From positions 993,002 to 1,057,001 of the forward strand of contig NZ_CH902583.1 in assembly GCF_000152965.1 (NCBI RefSeq): 64,000 nt of DNA, read 5' to 3'. The DNA is from Roseobacter sp. MED193. GTDB taxonomy: Bacteria > Pseudomonadota > Alphaproteobacteria > Rhodobacterales > Rhodobacteraceae. The position numbers were made by a program, and so were the translations under genes. Below the pieces are notes generated by a model. The model saw only the letters and a list, made by a program, of their open reading frames with translations, ran no database searches and had not been told where the DNA came from. Positions 63,085 through 64,000 of the stretch are shown piece after piece; position 1 is the stretch's first letter, and every line of letters starts with the position of its first letter.

Positions 63085-64000
63085 ATGAAGAGATCCGTGT
63101 TTACGGCCGTATCCACGCTGGCGCTGGTCGCCGCATCCGTCACATCCATGGCCCAGGCTGGCCCCGAGGCAGAGGTTCTGCACTGGTGGACCTCAGGCGG
63201 GGAGGCCAAATCCGTCGCGGTGCTGCAGCAGGAGTTTTCTGCCAATGGCGGCACCTGGACCGATATGCCCGTGGCCGGCGGCGGTGGCGATGCAGCCATG
63301 ACCGCGTTGCGTGCGCGTGTTTTGTCTGGCAATGCCCCCACCGCCGTGCAGCTGAAAGGCCCCGCCATTCAAGAATGGTATGAAGAGGGCGTCTTGGCGG
63401 ATATCACCTCCGTCGCCGAAGCCGAGGGCTGGGACAAGGTACTGCCAGCCTCGATTGCGGCCCATATGAAATGTGAAGGCCAGTGGTGCGCGGCGCCGGT
63501 GAATGTGCACCGGGTGGATTGGCTCTGGGCCAATGCCGAAATCCTGGCCGCCAATGATATCGCGATGCCCAGCAGCTGGGAAGATTTCAATGCCGCTGCC
63601 GATAAGCTGATGGCCGCCGGAGTGATCCCCTTGGCCCATGGGGGGCAGGCCTGGCAGGATGCCACTGTGTTTGAGGTCGTCGCCCTAGGCATTCTGGGCG
63701 CTGAAGGCTTTGACAAGGCCTTTGTTGATCTGGATCCGGAAATGCTGGGCTCGGATAAGATGGTCGCAGTCTTTGATCAGATGCGTAAGATGCGCGGCTA
63801 TGTGGATCCCAATTTCCCCGGCCGCGACTGGAACCTCGCCACCTCTATGGTGATGAACGGCGAAGCGGCTTTTCAGATCATGGGCGACTGGGCCAAGGGC
63901 GAGTTCCTCGCCGCTGGCAAAGTGCCTGGGCAAGACTTCCTCTGCGCCTCTGCACCTGGGGCTGGTTTTCTCTATAATGTCGACAGTTTTGCCATGTTCG
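63085..64000 (+). CDS. Sugar ABC transporter substrate-binding protein (partial)
   Basis: Start of a periplasmic binding protein of the carbohydrate (CUT1) class; 305 residues are visible and the gene runs off the window. Signal peptide MKRSVFTAVSTLALVAASVTSMAQA, then EVLHWWTSGGEAKSVAVLQQEF, MTALRARVLSGNAPTAVQLKGP, CEGQWCAAPVNVHRVDWLWAN (disulfide pair) and MVMNGEAAFQIMGDWAKGE, which together match the GtsA-like glucose/mannose binder. GGGAGGA precedes the ATG. Permease and ATPase genes are expected beyond the right edge. Regulation by the adjacent two-component system is likely. Confidence 0.9.
   Translation, partial: MKRSVFTAVSTLALVAASVTSMAQAGPEAEVLHWWTSGGEAKSVAVLQQEFSANGGTWTDMPVAGGGGDAAMTALRARVLSGNAPTAVQLKGPAIQEWYEEGVLADITSVAEAEGWDKVLPASIAAHMKCEGQWCAAPVNVHRVDWLWANAEILAANDIAMPSSWEDFNAAADKLMAAGVIPLAHGGQAWQDATVFEVVALGILGAEGFDKAFVDLDPEMLGSDKMVAVFDQMRKMRGYVDPNFPGRDWNLATSMVMNGEAAFQIMGDWAKGEFLAAGKVPGQDFLCASAPGAGFLYNVDSFAMF

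Overview
This window looks like a chromosomal segment of a marine alphaproteobacterium of the Rhodobacteraceae (Roseobacter group). I base this on the GC-rich coding style, the bioBFDA operon with BioR-type boxes, the split his cluster (hisB/H/A/F/E), the double-permease glycine betaine transporter, the UvrD/PcrA form, and a narK1-narK2-narGHJI cluster with a divergent Crp/Fnr regulator, as known from Paracoccus. The genus cannot be fixed from the sequence alone. There are no rRNA genes, CRISPR arrays, intact insertion sequences or prophage genes.

Layout. 1-7.7 kb: uvrD/pcrA-type helicase (minus), FMN-dependent alpha-hydroxy-acid dehydrogenase and pyruvate carboxylase. 7.8-10 kb: a small secreted protein facing a large orphan protein with a peptidoglycan-binding-like start and a hydrophobic core. 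10.2-12.8 kb: three near-identical tRNA-Gly(GCC) genes; a type II restriction-modification pair (5mC methyltransferase plus NaeI-family endonuclease) sits between copies 1 and 2, and copies 2 and 3 form a tandem duplication. 13-23 kb: class III aminotransferase, a stand-alone AsnC/RAM protein, then the his genes in order B, H, A, F, E, interrupted by a TetR/DUF2306 pair with three palindromic operators, an AraC/peroxiredoxin pair, WGR and DUF2147 proteins, a DUF2867 gene and an unknown gene coupled to hisF. A roughly 200-bp hairpin-rich element follows hisE. 23-30.8 kb: CoA-binding and YHS proteins, a zinc-ribbon protein, rlmB, tRNA-Tyr, a small low-information island with two small unknown proteins, then a DUF4856/imelysin-like protein, a sterol-desaturase-family protein and a DUF2478 protein.

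30.9-46 kb holds nutrient and cofactor functions: a translationally coupled glycine betaine/proline ABC transporter, the biotin operon bioBFDA, and divergent to it a TPP-riboswitch-controlled thiamine operon thiC-O-S-G-E-F-D. The bio/thi intergenic region carries three BioR-like boxes and the riboswitch.

46-64 kb: a CHASE/PAS hybrid histidine kinase; the respiratory nitrate reductase operon (two NarK transporters, NarGHJI and a PpiC-type prolyl isomerase) with a divergent NarR-like regulator and two FNR-type boxes between them; then an OmpR-type two-component system divergent from a sugar ABC binding protein that runs off the right edge. Together these genes support anaerobic nitrate respiration, lactate/pyruvate anaplerosis, osmoprotectant uptake and B-vitamin autonomy.
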